Shown here: piece after piece, positions 9,553-17,567 of the stretch
Layout: each line of letters begins with the position of its first letter
How positions within the stretch are numbered: the first letter of the stretch is position 1
Origin: Flavobacterium tructae
GTDB lineage: Bacteria > Bacteroidota > Bacteroidia > Flavobacteriales > Flavobacteriaceae
DNA: 35,001 bases
Assembly (NCBI RefSeq): GCF_002217475.1
Contig: NZ_MUHH01000018.1
Location: forward strand, 62,990-97,990
Reading direction: 5' to 3'
Made by a program: the position numbers and the translations under genes
The notes under the pieces: generated by a model
The model's input: the letters and a program-made list of their open reading frames with translations, nothing else
Databases searched by the model: none
Told to the model about the DNA's origin: nothing

Positions 9553-10194
9553 ATGACAGAGAATGAAGCTTTTATTTATGAATCAATTTTTAACCAAGTT
9601 AGAATGGGGTTTCTGTCTCTTGATGAGATTCAGGAAAACATTCTGGAAGAAATTGAAGACAACGAATTTGAGGATGAAATCTCTGAAGAGTGGGCTTTTG
9701 ATAAAATAAGAGAAGAAAACCAAAAATTACTTTCAGAAAGTAAACAATGGAAAAGTCCAACAGATACGGAAAGATTAATAAAAGCGTTTGATGAATTAGC
9801 CGACAGAAATATTATTGCACTTCATAATGCGGGGTATACCACATCGGATGGGGAGTATGAAGTTGTTGAGGTAGAAAGAGCGTTGCGTGAAAACGAAGTA
9901 GAATCTGATGGATATTGTTTTTATCACGAACAAGATTTAGCAAGAGGTGTAGCTATAGAAGATTCAAGTTTGTTTATCGCTTTCCAGAAAGTAGATAATG
10001 GTGATGATGCGACAACAATAGAAGTAGGTAAAATAGTTGCCGAGGTTCTAAGAGATAACGGCTTCACTCTGAATTGGAATGAATCTGCAAGAACAAAAAT
10101 AGAAATTCCAGGTTTCAAATGGCAGCATCTTTTTGATGAAGATGCCAGAGATTTGCAGGACTACAGCGAAGTTGTAGAAAGAATGATTCAATAA
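9553..10194 (+). CDS. Acidic protein of unknown function, possibly DUF6891-like
   Basis: This soluble, strongly acidic protein has 213 residues. The N-terminal third is helical and Glu-rich. The middle contains LHNAGYTTSDGEYEV (about 91-105) and SDGYCFYHEQDLARGV (about 118-133), followed by an alpha/beta segment ending GFTLNWNESARTKIEI. The GYT-SDG and YCFYHEQD features resemble DUF6891 proteins, a tentative comparison from memory. No signal peptide or catalytic motif is recognised. It sits 17 bp after pyrR and 84 bp before pyrB, so it is probably co-transcribed with pyrimidine genes. It may still be a passenger. Confidence 0.75.
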   Translation: MTENEAFIYESIFNQVRMGFLSLDEIQENILEEIEDNEFEDEISEEWAFDKIREENQKLLSESKQWKSPTDTERLIKAFDELADRNIIALHNAGYTTSDGEYEVVEVERALRENEVESDGYCFYHEQDLARGVAIEDSSLFIAFQKVDNGDDATTIEVGKIVAEVLRDNGFTLNWNESARTKIEIPGFKWQHLFDEDARDLQDYSEVVERMIQ

Positions 10195-10232
10195 AGGAGT
10201 TGTTCTTTGTAGCAGTATTAAAAAACTGAGCA

Positions 10233-10256
10233 TGTCAGGAATTCATGAATTTGACA
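10233..10256. repeat. Dyad upstream of pyrB
   Basis: TGTCA (10233-10237) and TGACA (10252-10256) flank the perfect 12-bp palindrome AATTCATGAATT (10240-10251), with a GG bulge on the left side. It lies 22 bp before the pyrB start codon and lacks a T tract, so it is not an obvious terminator. It may be an operator or an mRNA hairpin. Confidence 0.4.
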
Positions 10257-10278
10257 AATAAATATTAAAGAAATAAAA

Positions 10279-11208
10279 ATGAAAGAATTAAGCGTAGATC
10301 ATTTATTGGGAATTAAATATATCAATGAAAATGATATTAACCTGATTTTTGAAACGGCCGATCATTTTAAAGAAGTCATTAACAGACCTATTAAAAAAGT
10401 TCCTTCATTACGAGATATTACCATTGCCAATATTTTCTTTGAGAACAGTACAAGAACTAAACTTTCCTTTGAATTGGCACAAAAAAGATTATCGGCTGAT
10501 GTGATTAGTTTTTCGGCAGCCCAGTCTTCGGTTAAAAAAGGGGAGACCCTGATTGATACTGTAAATAATATCCTTTCAATGAAAGTTGATATGGTTGTAA
10601 TGCGCCACTCCAATCCCGGAGCGGCTTATTTTTTATCCAAAAATGTCAAAGCCAGTATCGTGAATGCCGGAGACGGAGCACACGAACACCCAACTCAGGC
10701 TTTATTAGACAGTTATTCGATTAGAGAAAAATTAGGCGATGTGGCTGGAAAAAAAGTGGTCATTGTAGGAGATATTCTGCATTCGAGAGTAGCTTTGTCT
10801 AACATATATGCTTTGAAGATGCAGGGAGCTGAGGTAAAAGTCTGCGGACCAAAAACACTGATTCCGAGATATATTGAATCACTTGGTGTCACAGTTGAAC
10901 CCAATTTGCGTAAAGCTTTAGAATGGTGTGATGTTGCTAATATGCTTCGTGTTCAAAACGAACGTATGGATGTGAACTTTTTTCCATCGACACGTGAGTA
11001 TGCACAGCAATACGGAGTAGATAAACCATTACTGGACTCCCTTGGGAAAGAAATCGTAATCATGCACCCGGGACCAATTAACAGAGGGGTAGAGATTACT
11101 TCCGAAGTGGCTGACTCCGATCATTCTGTTATTTTGAATCAGGTCGAAAACGGAGTAGCGATCAGAATGGCGGTGATTTATTTGCTCGCATCTAAGATTC
11201 AACAGTAA
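10279..11208 (+). CDS. pyrB: Aspartate carbamoyltransferase catalytic subunit
   Basis: PyrB condenses carbamoyl phosphate with L-aspartate in de novo pyrimidine synthesis. The 309-residue length is typical of catalytic chains. Diagnostic motifs are FFENSTRTKLSFE (about 53-65, carbamoyl-phosphate binding), MRHSNPGAA near 108, GDGAHEHPTQALLD (about 131-144) and MHPGPINRGVEI (about 262-273). It follows pyrR and an uncharacterised gene. No pyrI is adjacent, so the enzyme may act without a regulatory chain. Confidence 0.95.
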   Translation: MKELSVDHLLGIKYINENDINLIFETADHFKEVINRPIKKVPSLRDITIANIFFENSTRTKLSFELAQKRLSADVISFSAAQSSVKKGETLIDTVNNILSMKVDMVVMRHSNPGAAYFLSKNVKASIVNAGDGAHEHPTQALLDSYSIREKLGDVAGKKVVIVGDILHSRVALSNIYALKMQGAEVKVCGPKTLIPRYIESLGVTVEPNLRKALEWCDVANMLRVQNERMDVNFFPSTREYAQQYGVDKPLLDSLGKEIVIMHPGPINRGVEITSEVADSDHSVILNQVENGVAIRMAVIYLLASKIQQ

Positions 11209-11262
11209 TTGATATAGTCTTCAGTCGTGGTTTTTAATCTCAGTCTTGAATGTAAAATTTCT

Positions 11263-11318
11263 CTGAGACTGAAAACTGAGAACTGAGACTGAGAACTGGG
11301 AATAAGAACTGAAAACTA
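11263..11318. repeat. Degenerate short-word repeat (GAACTGAGACTGA type)
   Basis: Variants of GAGACTGA, GAAAACTGA and GAACTGAG recur between pyrB and the STAS-like gene. The strand is pyrimidine-poor, and no coding frame is apparent. Confidence 0.5.
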
Positions 11319-11329
11319 AAAAAACTTCG

Positions 11330-11337
11330 TACCTTAG
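11330..11337 (+). promoter_or_regulatory. Possible -7 element for the STAS-like gene and rnz
   Basis: TACCTTAG matches TAnnTTTG at all but one position and lies 32 bp before the ATG at 11370. No TTG lies at the expected distance. Confidence 0.35.
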
Positions 11338-11369
11338 CTTTTCAAATCAGAAGTGTATATAGTAAAAAA

Positions 11370-11702
11370 ATGAAAGTAGATCAAAAAGGACATACCGTTA
11401 CAATTAAAGATACCCAGGGAGATTTTAATGCTTTTTTGGAAAGGGTAACGCAACAGTTTAAAACCTTTGAAAAACAAAACATTATAATCGATTTATCAGC
11501 AGATAGTAAAGTGTCGGAAAAAGAGGTAAAACTTTTTTTACCCCTTGCCAAGCAGCAGAAGAAAGCCAAAAAATCATTTGTAATAGTAGTTTCAGATCTT
11601 GACTTTAATGCCATTTCAGATAAATTAGTCGTTGTTCCGTCACTTTTGGAAGCGCATGATATTATCGAAATGGAGGAAATAGAAAGAGACCTTGGATTTT
11701 AA
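11370..11702 (+). CDS. STAS-like small protein next to rnz
   Basis: The 110-residue soluble alpha/beta protein has the pattern IIIDLSADSKVSEKEV (about 38-53), then KSFVIVVSDLDF (about 69-80) and a conserved-looking acidic end IIEMEEIERDLGF. This fits the STAS/anti-anti-sigma fold in outline, but no phosphorylatable serine motif is clear. I recall similar small genes directly before rnz in other flavobacteria, sometimes mislabelled ribonuclease Z. It has no metallo-beta-lactamase motif itself. A functional link with RNase Z is only suggested by position. Confidence 0.72.
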   Translation: MKVDQKGHTVTIKDTQGDFNAFLERVTQQFKTFEKQNIIIDLSADSKVSEKEVKLFLPLAKQQKKAKKSFVIVVSDLDFNAISDKLVVVPSLLEAHDIIEMEEIERDLGF

Positions 11703-11715
11703 AATAAGTTTAATT

Positions 11716-11791
11716 GTTTATTCGGTTAACGGTTTAATCGATTTGAATTAGTTTTAGCCGATTAAACGATTTACCAAATAAACGAATAAAC
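11716..11791. repeat. Nested inverted repeat between the STAS-like gene and rnz
   Basis: The outer arms GTTTATTCG (11716-11724) and CGAATAAAC (11783-11791) enclose the inner arms GTTTAATCG (11732-11740) and CGATTAAAC (11759-11767). All arms are perfect 9-mers. The right outer arm ends 7 nt before the TTG start of rnz, so the hairpin could affect its translation. Confidence 0.6.
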
Positions 11792-11798
11792 AGTAAAA

Positions 11799-12704
11799 TT
11801 GAAATTAACCATACTTGGCTGTTATGCCGCTACTCCCAGAACAATTACGAACCCTACTTCGCAGGTTTTAGAAATAAGAAATCGTTTATTTTTAATTGAT
11901 TGCGGTGAGGGAACACAGGTGCAGCTTAGAAAGAATAAGATTAAATTCTCCAAAATAAATCACATCTTTATCTCGCATCTTCACGGAGATCACCTTTATG
12001 GATTAATTGGAACTATTTCTACTTTTTCTCTTTTAGGAAGAACGACCGATTTACATATTTACGGACCGAAAGGGATTAAAGAACTTATTCTGCTTCAATT
12101 AAAATTGACGGAATCCTGGACGACCTATAAATTGTTTTTCCATGAATTAGAGTCAAAAGAAAGCGAAGTTATTTTTGAAGACAATAAGGTGATTGTAAAA
12201 ACGATTCCATTGAAGCATCGCGTGTATACAAACGGATTTTTGTTTCAGGAAAAACCCGGTGATCGCAAATTAAATGTAGAAGCGGTTCAGCAGTACAATA
12301 TTCATACGGCCTATTTTCAAAAAATAAAAGGTGGTGGTGACGTTACACTTGACGATGGAACCGTAATAAAGAACAAAGAATTATCCTTTGATCCTATTCC
12401 GTCAATGAGTTATGCGTTTTGTTCTGATACCGTGTATCACGAAGACGTACTTCCTATAATTAAGGATGTTGATGTTTTGTATCACGAATCTACCTTTTTG
12501 GAATCAGAAGCCACTTTGGCACTGAAAACGTTACATTCAACTGCAAAAGAAGCGGCAACAATTGCGCTTAAAGCAAATGCAAAGAAGTTAATTCTGGGGC
12601 ATTATTCAACACGTTATGATGGTATCGAACGTTTTAAAGAAGAAGCCGAAACCGTTTTTCCAAACACACTTTTAGGAGATGACGGGAGGAGTTTTGAGTT
12701 TTAA
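11799..12704 (+). CDS. rnz: Ribonuclease Z (tRNA 3'-end endonuclease)
   Basis: The 301-residue metallo-beta-lactamase-fold RNase matures tRNA 3' ends. Zinc motif HLHGDH is at 60-65. DCGEGTQVQLRK (about 34-45) and the downstream FCSDTVYHEDVLP (about 207-219), YHES and LILGHYSTRY (about 264-273) give the remaining ligands. The start is TTG at 11799. An in-frame stop lies at 11787-11789, and the N-terminus MKLTILGCYAATPRT carries conserved family sequence, so no downstream ATG fits. A nested hairpin precedes the start codon. Confidence 0.93.
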   Translation: MKLTILGCYAATPRTITNPTSQVLEIRNRLFLIDCGEGTQVQLRKNKIKFSKINHIFISHLHGDHLYGLIGTISTFSLLGRTTDLHIYGPKGIKELILLQLKLTESWTTYKLFFHELESKESEVIFEDNKVIVKTIPLKHRVYTNGFLFQEKPGDRKLNVEAVQQYNIHTAYFQKIKGGGDVTLDDGTVIKNKELSFDPIPSMSYAFCSDTVYHEDVLPIIKDVDVLYHESTFLESEATLALKTLHSTAKEAATIALKANAKKLILGHYSTRYDGIERFKEEAETVFPNTLLGDDGRSFEF

Positions 12705-12833
12705 AATGTGAAATGTGAGTTGTACGGATGAGTTATAAATGATTAAAGCCGTAAATTGTTGATAATCTAGGAATATGTAATCAAAAAAATCTACAGTCTA
12801 GAATCAGCGATCTGCAATCTAAAATATAAAATC

Positions 12834-13478
12834 ATGAACGATTTAAGCAATTATAGAAAATCTTACGAAAAGAGTGAATTATTGGAAACCAATATTCCCG
12901 AAGACCCAATCAATCTGTTCAACCGATGGTTTCATGAGGTAGAAGATTTTGGCGGAAATGGAGAAGTTAATGCGATGACAGTTTCGACAATTGGATTGGA
13001 TGGTTTCCCGAAATCCAGAGTGGTTTTATTAAAGAAATTTTCAGAGGAAGGTTTTATTTTTTATACCAACTATGATTCGGAAAAAGGGAAGGCGATAGCC
13101 GCAAATCCGCATGTTTGTTTGTCTTTTTTCTGGCAGGAGATGGAACGCCAGGTAATCATAAAAGGAATCGCTGTAAAAACATCAGAGAACATATCAGATG
13201 GTTATTTTGATTCTCGTCCTGATGGAAGTAAATTGGGTGCGATGGTTTCGAAGCAAAGCGAAGTGATTCCGTCCCGAACTTTTTTGGAAGAAAATTTGAA
13301 AAAACTGGAAAAAGAGTTCGAAGGAAAACATATTCCGAGACCTGAAAATTGGGGTGGTTTTTTAGTAACTCCTTTAGAGGTAGAATTTTGGCAGGGGAGA
13401 CCCAATAGATTGCATGACAGAATTCGTTACCAAAGCCAATCTGACTTTTCATGGAAGATTGAAAGATTATCCTCTTAG
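12834..13478 (+). CDS. pdxH: Pyridoxamine 5'-phosphate oxidase
   Basis: PdxH is the FMN enzyme that oxidises pyridoxine or pyridoxamine phosphate to pyridoxal phosphate. The 214-residue length is typical. Motifs are SRVVLLKKF (about 59-67), FYTNYDSEKGKAI (about 75-87), a central SFFWQEMERQV, RPENWGGF (near 168-175) and the C-terminal signature EFWQGRPNRLHDRIRY (about 181-196). The 129-bp gap after rnz holds AT-rich short-word repeats (AATCTACAGTCTAGAATC type), and no promoter was recognised. Confidence 0.95.
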   Translation: MNDLSNYRKSYEKSELLETNIPEDPINLFNRWFHEVEDFGGNGEVNAMTVSTIGLDGFPKSRVVLLKKFSEEGFIFYTNYDSEKGKAIAANPHVCLSFFWQEMERQVIIKGIAVKTSENISDGYFDSRPDGSKLGAMVSKQSEVIPSRTFLEENLKKLEKEFEGKHIPRPENWGGFLVTPLEVEFWQGRPNRLHDRIRYQSQSDFSWKIERLSS

Positions 13479-13649
13479 CTTGTAGGATTATTACATTTGA
13501 TTGTAAAATTATTGCGTATTTTATCGATATTATTTGTAGTTTAACGATAAATTGAATAAGTTTGAGAAAGAAACAAGTCAATTTATTTTAATAAATATTT
13601 AAAGGATTTGCCCCAACATCTACTTTAAAAATTAAACTACTATGTCATT

Positions 13650-14162
13650 ATGAAAAAGATGATGCGTAACATGAGGTTCGTTGCAATAGTTACCCTACTT
13701 GTTGCAATGAGCTCCTGTTCAGCGGACAGCGCAGAGGGTAGCGAAAGCCCTGCTACAGCCGAGGCTGTCGTTGCTAACTACAATTACAATGATTCTGAAA
13801 TCGAATCGATGAAACTTATCAATGATTATCGGGTAAGTATTGGTTTGAATACTCTGAAAGGAATCAATCACGTTTCATTTAAGTGCGAAGAACACAACAA
13901 ATACATGATCGCAAACAATGTGGTTGATCATAATGATTTTACTTCACGTTCGAATAATATCATGAGTGTTTTAGGTGCTAAAAAAGTAGGCGAAAATGTT
14001 GCTTACAATTATAAAACTTCTGAGGCTGCTTTAAGAGCCTGGCTGGATAGCCCCGGACACAAGGCAAATATTGAAGGAGACTATACTCATTTTGGTTTGT
14101 CAGTTTCGATTGACCCTAATACCGGAAAGAAATACTATACTAACATCTTTGTGAAGATGTAG
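13650..14162 (+). CDS. CAP-domain (SCP/PR-1-like) lipoprotein
   Basis: The 170-residue protein has a lipoprotein signal: basic N-terminus, hydrophobic core and lipobox AMSSC with Cys23. A low-complexity Ser/Glu/Ala spacer follows, then a CAP domain (about 48-170). Family features are LINDYRVSIGLNTL, a histidine in HNKYMIANN, VGENVAYN and AWLDSPGHKANI. Bacterial CAP proteins are extracytoplasmic and their activity is mostly unknown. A tiny ATG-TCA-TTA-TGA frame overlaps the start codon. A perfect -7 element TACATTTG at 13492-13499 could give a leader of about 145 nt. Confidence 0.88.
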   Translation: MKKMMRNMRFVAIVTLLVAMSSCSADSAEGSESPATAEAVVANYNYNDSEIESMKLINDYRVSIGLNTLKGINHVSFKCEEHNKYMIANNVVDHNDFTSRSNNIMSVLGAKKVGENVAYNYKTSEAALRAWLDSPGHKANIEGDYTHFGLSVSIDPNTGKKYYTNIFVKM

Positions 14163-14194
14163 AAAAAATATTGGACTGGTTAGTTTTTTATTGG

Positions 14195-14229
14195 TCGTTG
14201 CAATTCAGGGAATTGCAACGATTTTTTTT
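14195..14229 (+). terminator. Rho-independent terminator after the CAP lipoprotein gene
   Basis: An 11-bp perfect stem TCGTTGCAATT (14195-14205) with AATTGCAACGA (14211-14221) has a 5-nt loop and is followed by T8. Confidence 0.92.
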
Positions 14230-14440
14230 GGACTATGTATGAAATTAGTCCTTAAGGTGTACTGATGTAAAAGTGGGTTAGTTGTTCTCAAAGAGTCTAA
14301 ACAAAGCATTAGGTTAAACGCTATGAGTGACGAAAACTAGGGTTTGTGTAAAGCCTAATCCGAAATAAATAAAGAAGACGAATCATACAGATTCGTTTCA
14401 CGAAAACGGAATTTTAAAGGAGTTATTTACAAGTTTTTTT
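14230..14440. other. Intergenic DNA between the CAP and OmpA-family genes
   Basis: No coding frame is convincing. A 7-bp hairpin ACGAATC (14378-14384) / GATTCGT (14390-14396) with loop ATACA is visible. The hexamers ATTAGG and CCTAAT flank the segment before it. Nothing else is recognised. Confidence 0.4.
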
Positions 14441-14491
14441 AAAAAAAAATCCAAATTCCAATCAGTGTTTAATCTGTTTTTGGAATTTGGA
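14441..14491 (-). terminator. Terminator of the adhesin-porP-ompA operon
   Basis: A 12-bp perfect stem, TCCAAATTCCAA (14450-14461) with TTGGAATTTGGA (14480-14491) and an 18-nt loop, is followed on the minus strand by T9 (plus-strand A at 14441-14449). It lies 54 bp beyond the OmpA-family stop codon. Confidence 0.78.
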
Positions 14492-14544
14492 ATTTTAGAG
14501 TTTAAAATATTACGTTTTTTTAGAATTATTTGAATTTGGTTTTT

Positions 14545-16485
14545 TTATAAGGCTGTGATAATAAATTCGCTTCTTCTGTTCATTTGATGTTGTTCTTCTG
14601 TACATGGTACACCATCAGAACAGCCATTTACCAGTTGGGTTTCTCCATATCCTTTTCCGGTGAGTCTGTTTTTAGCGATTCCGTTTTTAACGAGCCATGC
14701 AATTGTTGATTTAGCTCTTCTGTCGGATAAGGCTTCATTGTATCGATGTGTAGCACGACTGTCTGTGTGGGAACGAATATCAAGTTTCATTGTTGGATGG
14801 CTGTTTAAGACATCAAGTATTTTTTCTAAATCCAGAGCAGCTTCTGTACGGATATTTGATTTATCCAGATCAAAGTAAATCATTTTGATACCAAAACATT
14901 TTCCTAAATCATCGCCAATGGTGACTTTGCAGGCGGATTTATCCAAAGCAATAGGAAGACTGGTTTTTCCGGTTAGTTTTCCAATGGTAATATTGATTTC
15001 TTTGGTTGTGTATTCTTCTTTTTCTGCTCTTACATTATACGTTTTTCCACATTCAACAGGGAAACTGTAAAAACCGGTTGCATCTGAAATAGTCGTGTTT
15101 TTTATATTGCCCAGATTGTCATATAAAGTTAATTTTGTGTTTGGCAAAACAGCTAAGGTTTCAGCGTCAGTAATGATTCCGTTTAGCTCTTGTATGCATT
15201 GTAGTTTTCTTGTTTCGAGAAATTTGTAGATATCATCAGAACCTTGTCCGCCATCTTTATTAGAGCTAAAATAGCCTCTTCTGGATGCAGGATCAATAAT
15301 GTAGGCAAAATCATCTTTAGGTGAGTTAACATCCGCTCCAAGATTCTGAATATTGCTTATGGTTCCGTTATCTTCAATTTGGCCTACAAAAACGTCCAGA
15401 CCGCCTAGTCCGGGATGTCCGTCAGAAGCAAAATAAATTTCATTATCGCTGGTAACAAACGGAAATGTTTCTTTTCCTTGTGTATTTATGACTTTACCTA
15501 AGTTCATAGGTGTACCATAACTGCCATTGCCATTAATGCTTATTTTGTAAATATCAGACTGTCCCACTGTTCCGGGCATATCTGAGGCGAAATACAGTGT
15601 TTTTTCATCAGGACTAAGTGCGGGATGTGCCGTACTGTAATTATCACTGTCAAAAGGAAGTTCGGTTATGTTGGTCCATTTTCCGTTTTCAAGAGTGGCT
15701 CTGTATATTTTGATTAAAGTAATTTTGTTGTCATCTTTTCCTTTTTTACCGTTTATATAATTGTTTCTGGTAAAGTAAACCGTTTGTCCGTCTTTTGTAA
15801 AAGCGGGAGAAGACTCGTGAAACTTTGTATTAAGAGATGTTTTGAATTTGTTGACTTTCACTGTACTGTTGGCAGGAGGGTCCGTATCGGCAAAATACAA
15901 ATTCGTAAAATATTCTCCGGTCCATTTGTGTTTACGTTGTGAAAAGTTTCCGGTATCCCGGGCAGAGGCAAAGTATATTTTACCGTTGTAAACATAAGAA
16001 CTGTAATCAGAGTATTTAGAGTTGATTCCGGCATCTTCAATTTTGTATCGGCCGGAATTGGCTTTGATTTTGTTCAGATAGTTTACATCCTCGGCATATA
16101 ATTTTGCTCTGTCATCGTTTTTAGATTTAGCCAAAAATTCAGTCATAATTTTATTGGCCTTATCGGTTTGTCCGCTTGATTTCAGACATTGTGCATATCG
16201 ATAGTAATACTCTGGCTCAACAACGGTGTTCATAGCAAATAATTCACCGTACCATTTTGCAGCAGCTTCAAAGTTAGAGTTGAAGTAGTATGAGTTTCCG
16301 AGCTTCTTAAACAAATCTTCCGATTTGTATCCTTTATCAGCTACACGTTCATAGGTTTTAATAGCGTCGATATACGCATAATTATCGTAGTTCTTATCGG
16401 CAGTATTAATTTTCGATTGTTGCGCATAACTGCCGGCTGAAAAAGAACAGATAATTGTTAAGCAAAGGAGTATATAATTTTTCAT
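14545..16485 (-). CDS. OmpA-family protein with TPR and beta-propeller domains (PorE-like)
   Basis: The 646-residue protein has a signal peptide (1-22, ending SYAQ) and TPR-like helices (about 25-135). PD40/WD40-like propeller repeats span about 165-420, with blades such as GKIYFASARD, KTLYFASDMPG and NEIYFASDGHPG. A carboxypeptidase-regulatory-like beta sandwich spans about 432-515. The C-terminal OmpA domain (about 532-646) has IYFDLDKSNI, RSHTDSRATHRYNEALSDRRA and NRRSEF, the peptidoglycan-binding pattern. This order matches PorE-type T9SS-associated proteins. It starts 11 bp after the PorP/SprF-like gene and probably anchors that complex to the cell wall. Confidence 0.9.
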   Translation of the reverse strand: MKNYILLCLTIICSFSAGSYAQQSKINTADKNYDNYAYIDAIKTYERVADKGYKSEDLFKKLGNSYYFNSNFEAAAKWYGELFAMNTVVEPEYYYRYAQCLKSSGQTDKANKIMTEFLAKSKNDDRAKLYAEDVNYLNKIKANSGRYKIEDAGINSKYSDYSSYVYNGKIYFASARDTGNFSQRKHKWTGEYFTNLYFADTDPPANSTVKVNKFKTSLNTKFHESSPAFTKDGQTVYFTRNNYINGKKGKDDNKITLIKIYRATLENGKWTNITELPFDSDNYSTAHPALSPDEKTLYFASDMPGTVGQSDIYKISINGNGSYGTPMNLGKVINTQGKETFPFVTSDNEIYFASDGHPGLGGLDVFVGQIEDNGTISNIQNLGADVNSPKDDFAYIIDPASRRGYFSSNKDGGQGSDDIYKFLETRKLQCIQELNGIITDAETLAVLPNTKLTLYDNLGNIKNTTISDATGFYSFPVECGKTYNVRAEKEEYTTKEINITIGKLTGKTSLPIALDKSACKVTIGDDLGKCFGIKMIYFDLDKSNIRTEAALDLEKILDVLNSHPTMKLDIRSHTDSRATHRYNEALSDRRAKSTIAWLVKNGIAKNRLTGKGYGETQLVNGCSDGVPCTEEQHQMNRRSEFIITAL

Positions 16486-16496
16486 AATCGTTATTT

Positions 16497-17414
16497 TTAG
16501 AAGAAACGTGGCGTTGTCATTTTACCATTGTTTTTGAAGAATTCGTAACGCAGGAATATCTCATGTGATCCTGAATTATAGTTGTTTAAACGTGTGGTTT
16601 CGCGATCGTAACCATAACCAAGATAGAGGCCGTCAGTAATCTGGAATCCTACCATAGCACTAAGTGAAGCGCTCCATCGGTAGGCAACTCCCACCACAAG
16701 TTTATCCATGAACATAAAGTTGGCAGAAACATCTACCTGAAGTGGTGCTCCTTCGACCATTTTGGTCAGTAAAGCGGGTTTGAATTTGATGTATTGAAGT
16801 CTATCAAGATCAAACACATATCCGGCTATTAAATAATAATTGATTTTATCTTTGTAAATGGCGTAATCATTATCATCGTACCGATTGGTTTCGATAAAAT
16901 TAGGTACTGATAACCCAATGTATGCTTTATCAGAATGCCAATAGACTCCGGCTCCCACATTCGGCGAAAACTTATTGTTTAAATCCTGAAACTGTGGATC
17001 TCCCTGACTCTCCGGATTTAATTTGCTGACATCCAAATTGAACAGGTTGGCTGTTCCTTTGATACCAAACGAAAGTTTAAAATCGGCTGAGGTTTGAACA
17101 GTATAGGAAAGGTCAACAGAAAAGTTGTTTTCGTTAGTTGGGCCAATTTTATCATTTACTAAAGAGGCTCCGATTCCTAAATTACTATTATTTATTGGGC
17201 TATTGATTGAGAAAGCGCTGGTTTCAGGAGCCCCGTCGAGTCCAACCCATTGGGTGCGGTATAATCCAAAAACACTTAAAGCTCCTCGCGATCCTGCATA
17301 AGCCGGATTAATGTTTATGGTATTGTACATGTATTGCGTAAATTGTGCATCTTGCTGTGCATAGCTCGCAATTGTTACAAACATAATGACGAAGAAAAAT
17401 AATTTTGTTCTCAT
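16497..17414 (-). CDS. PorP/SprF-family type IX secretion membrane protein
   Basis: The family consists of outer-membrane beta-barrels that serve as partners for T9SS cargo with type B C-terminal domains. The mature N-terminus after the signal peptide (MRTKLFFFVIMFVTIASYAQ) reads QDAQFTQYMYNTININPAYAGSRG with short interruptions, the family hallmark. TQWVGLDGAPET and repeated amphipathic beta strands follow, ending in a charged FLRYEFF region. I chose 17414 because it places the hydrophobic core right after a short basic N-terminus. In-frame ATGs at 17453 and 17435 would lengthen it by 13 or 7 residues. It lies between the type B adhesin and the OmpA-family gene, as expected for a cognate partner. 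Confidence 0.88.
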   Translation of the reverse strand: MRTKLFFFVIMFVTIASYAQQDAQFTQYMYNTININPAYAGSRGALSVFGLYRTQWVGLDGAPETSAFSINSPINNSNLGIGASLVNDKIGPTNENNFSVDLSYTVQTSADFKLSFGIKGTANLFNLDVSKLNPESQGDPQFQDLNNKFSPNVGAGVYWHSDKAYIGLSVPNFIETNRYDDNDYAIYKDKINYYLIAGYVFDLDRLQYIKFKPALLTKMVEGAPLQVDVSANFMFMDKLVVGVAYRWSASLSAMVGFQITDGLYLGYGYDRETTRLNNYNSGSHEIFLRYEFFKNNGKMTTPRFF

Positions 17415-17567
17415 AGTGGTATTTATTATTTTCATTAGTACTACTTTTTTCAATTTAAATTGTAAAAAAGTCTATGCATTTGTATATTCAAAAATAAGGA
17501 TTTTTTTATTAATTAATTGTAAATTGTTGCTTTATGTGCTTGCTATGCAATGAGATATGGTCTTTTT

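Noticed and set aside
11263..11318. Possible tandem-repeat locus or mobile element
   Set aside because: The words are short and degenerate with no terminal repeats; probably ordinary flavobacterial intergenic low-complexity DNA.
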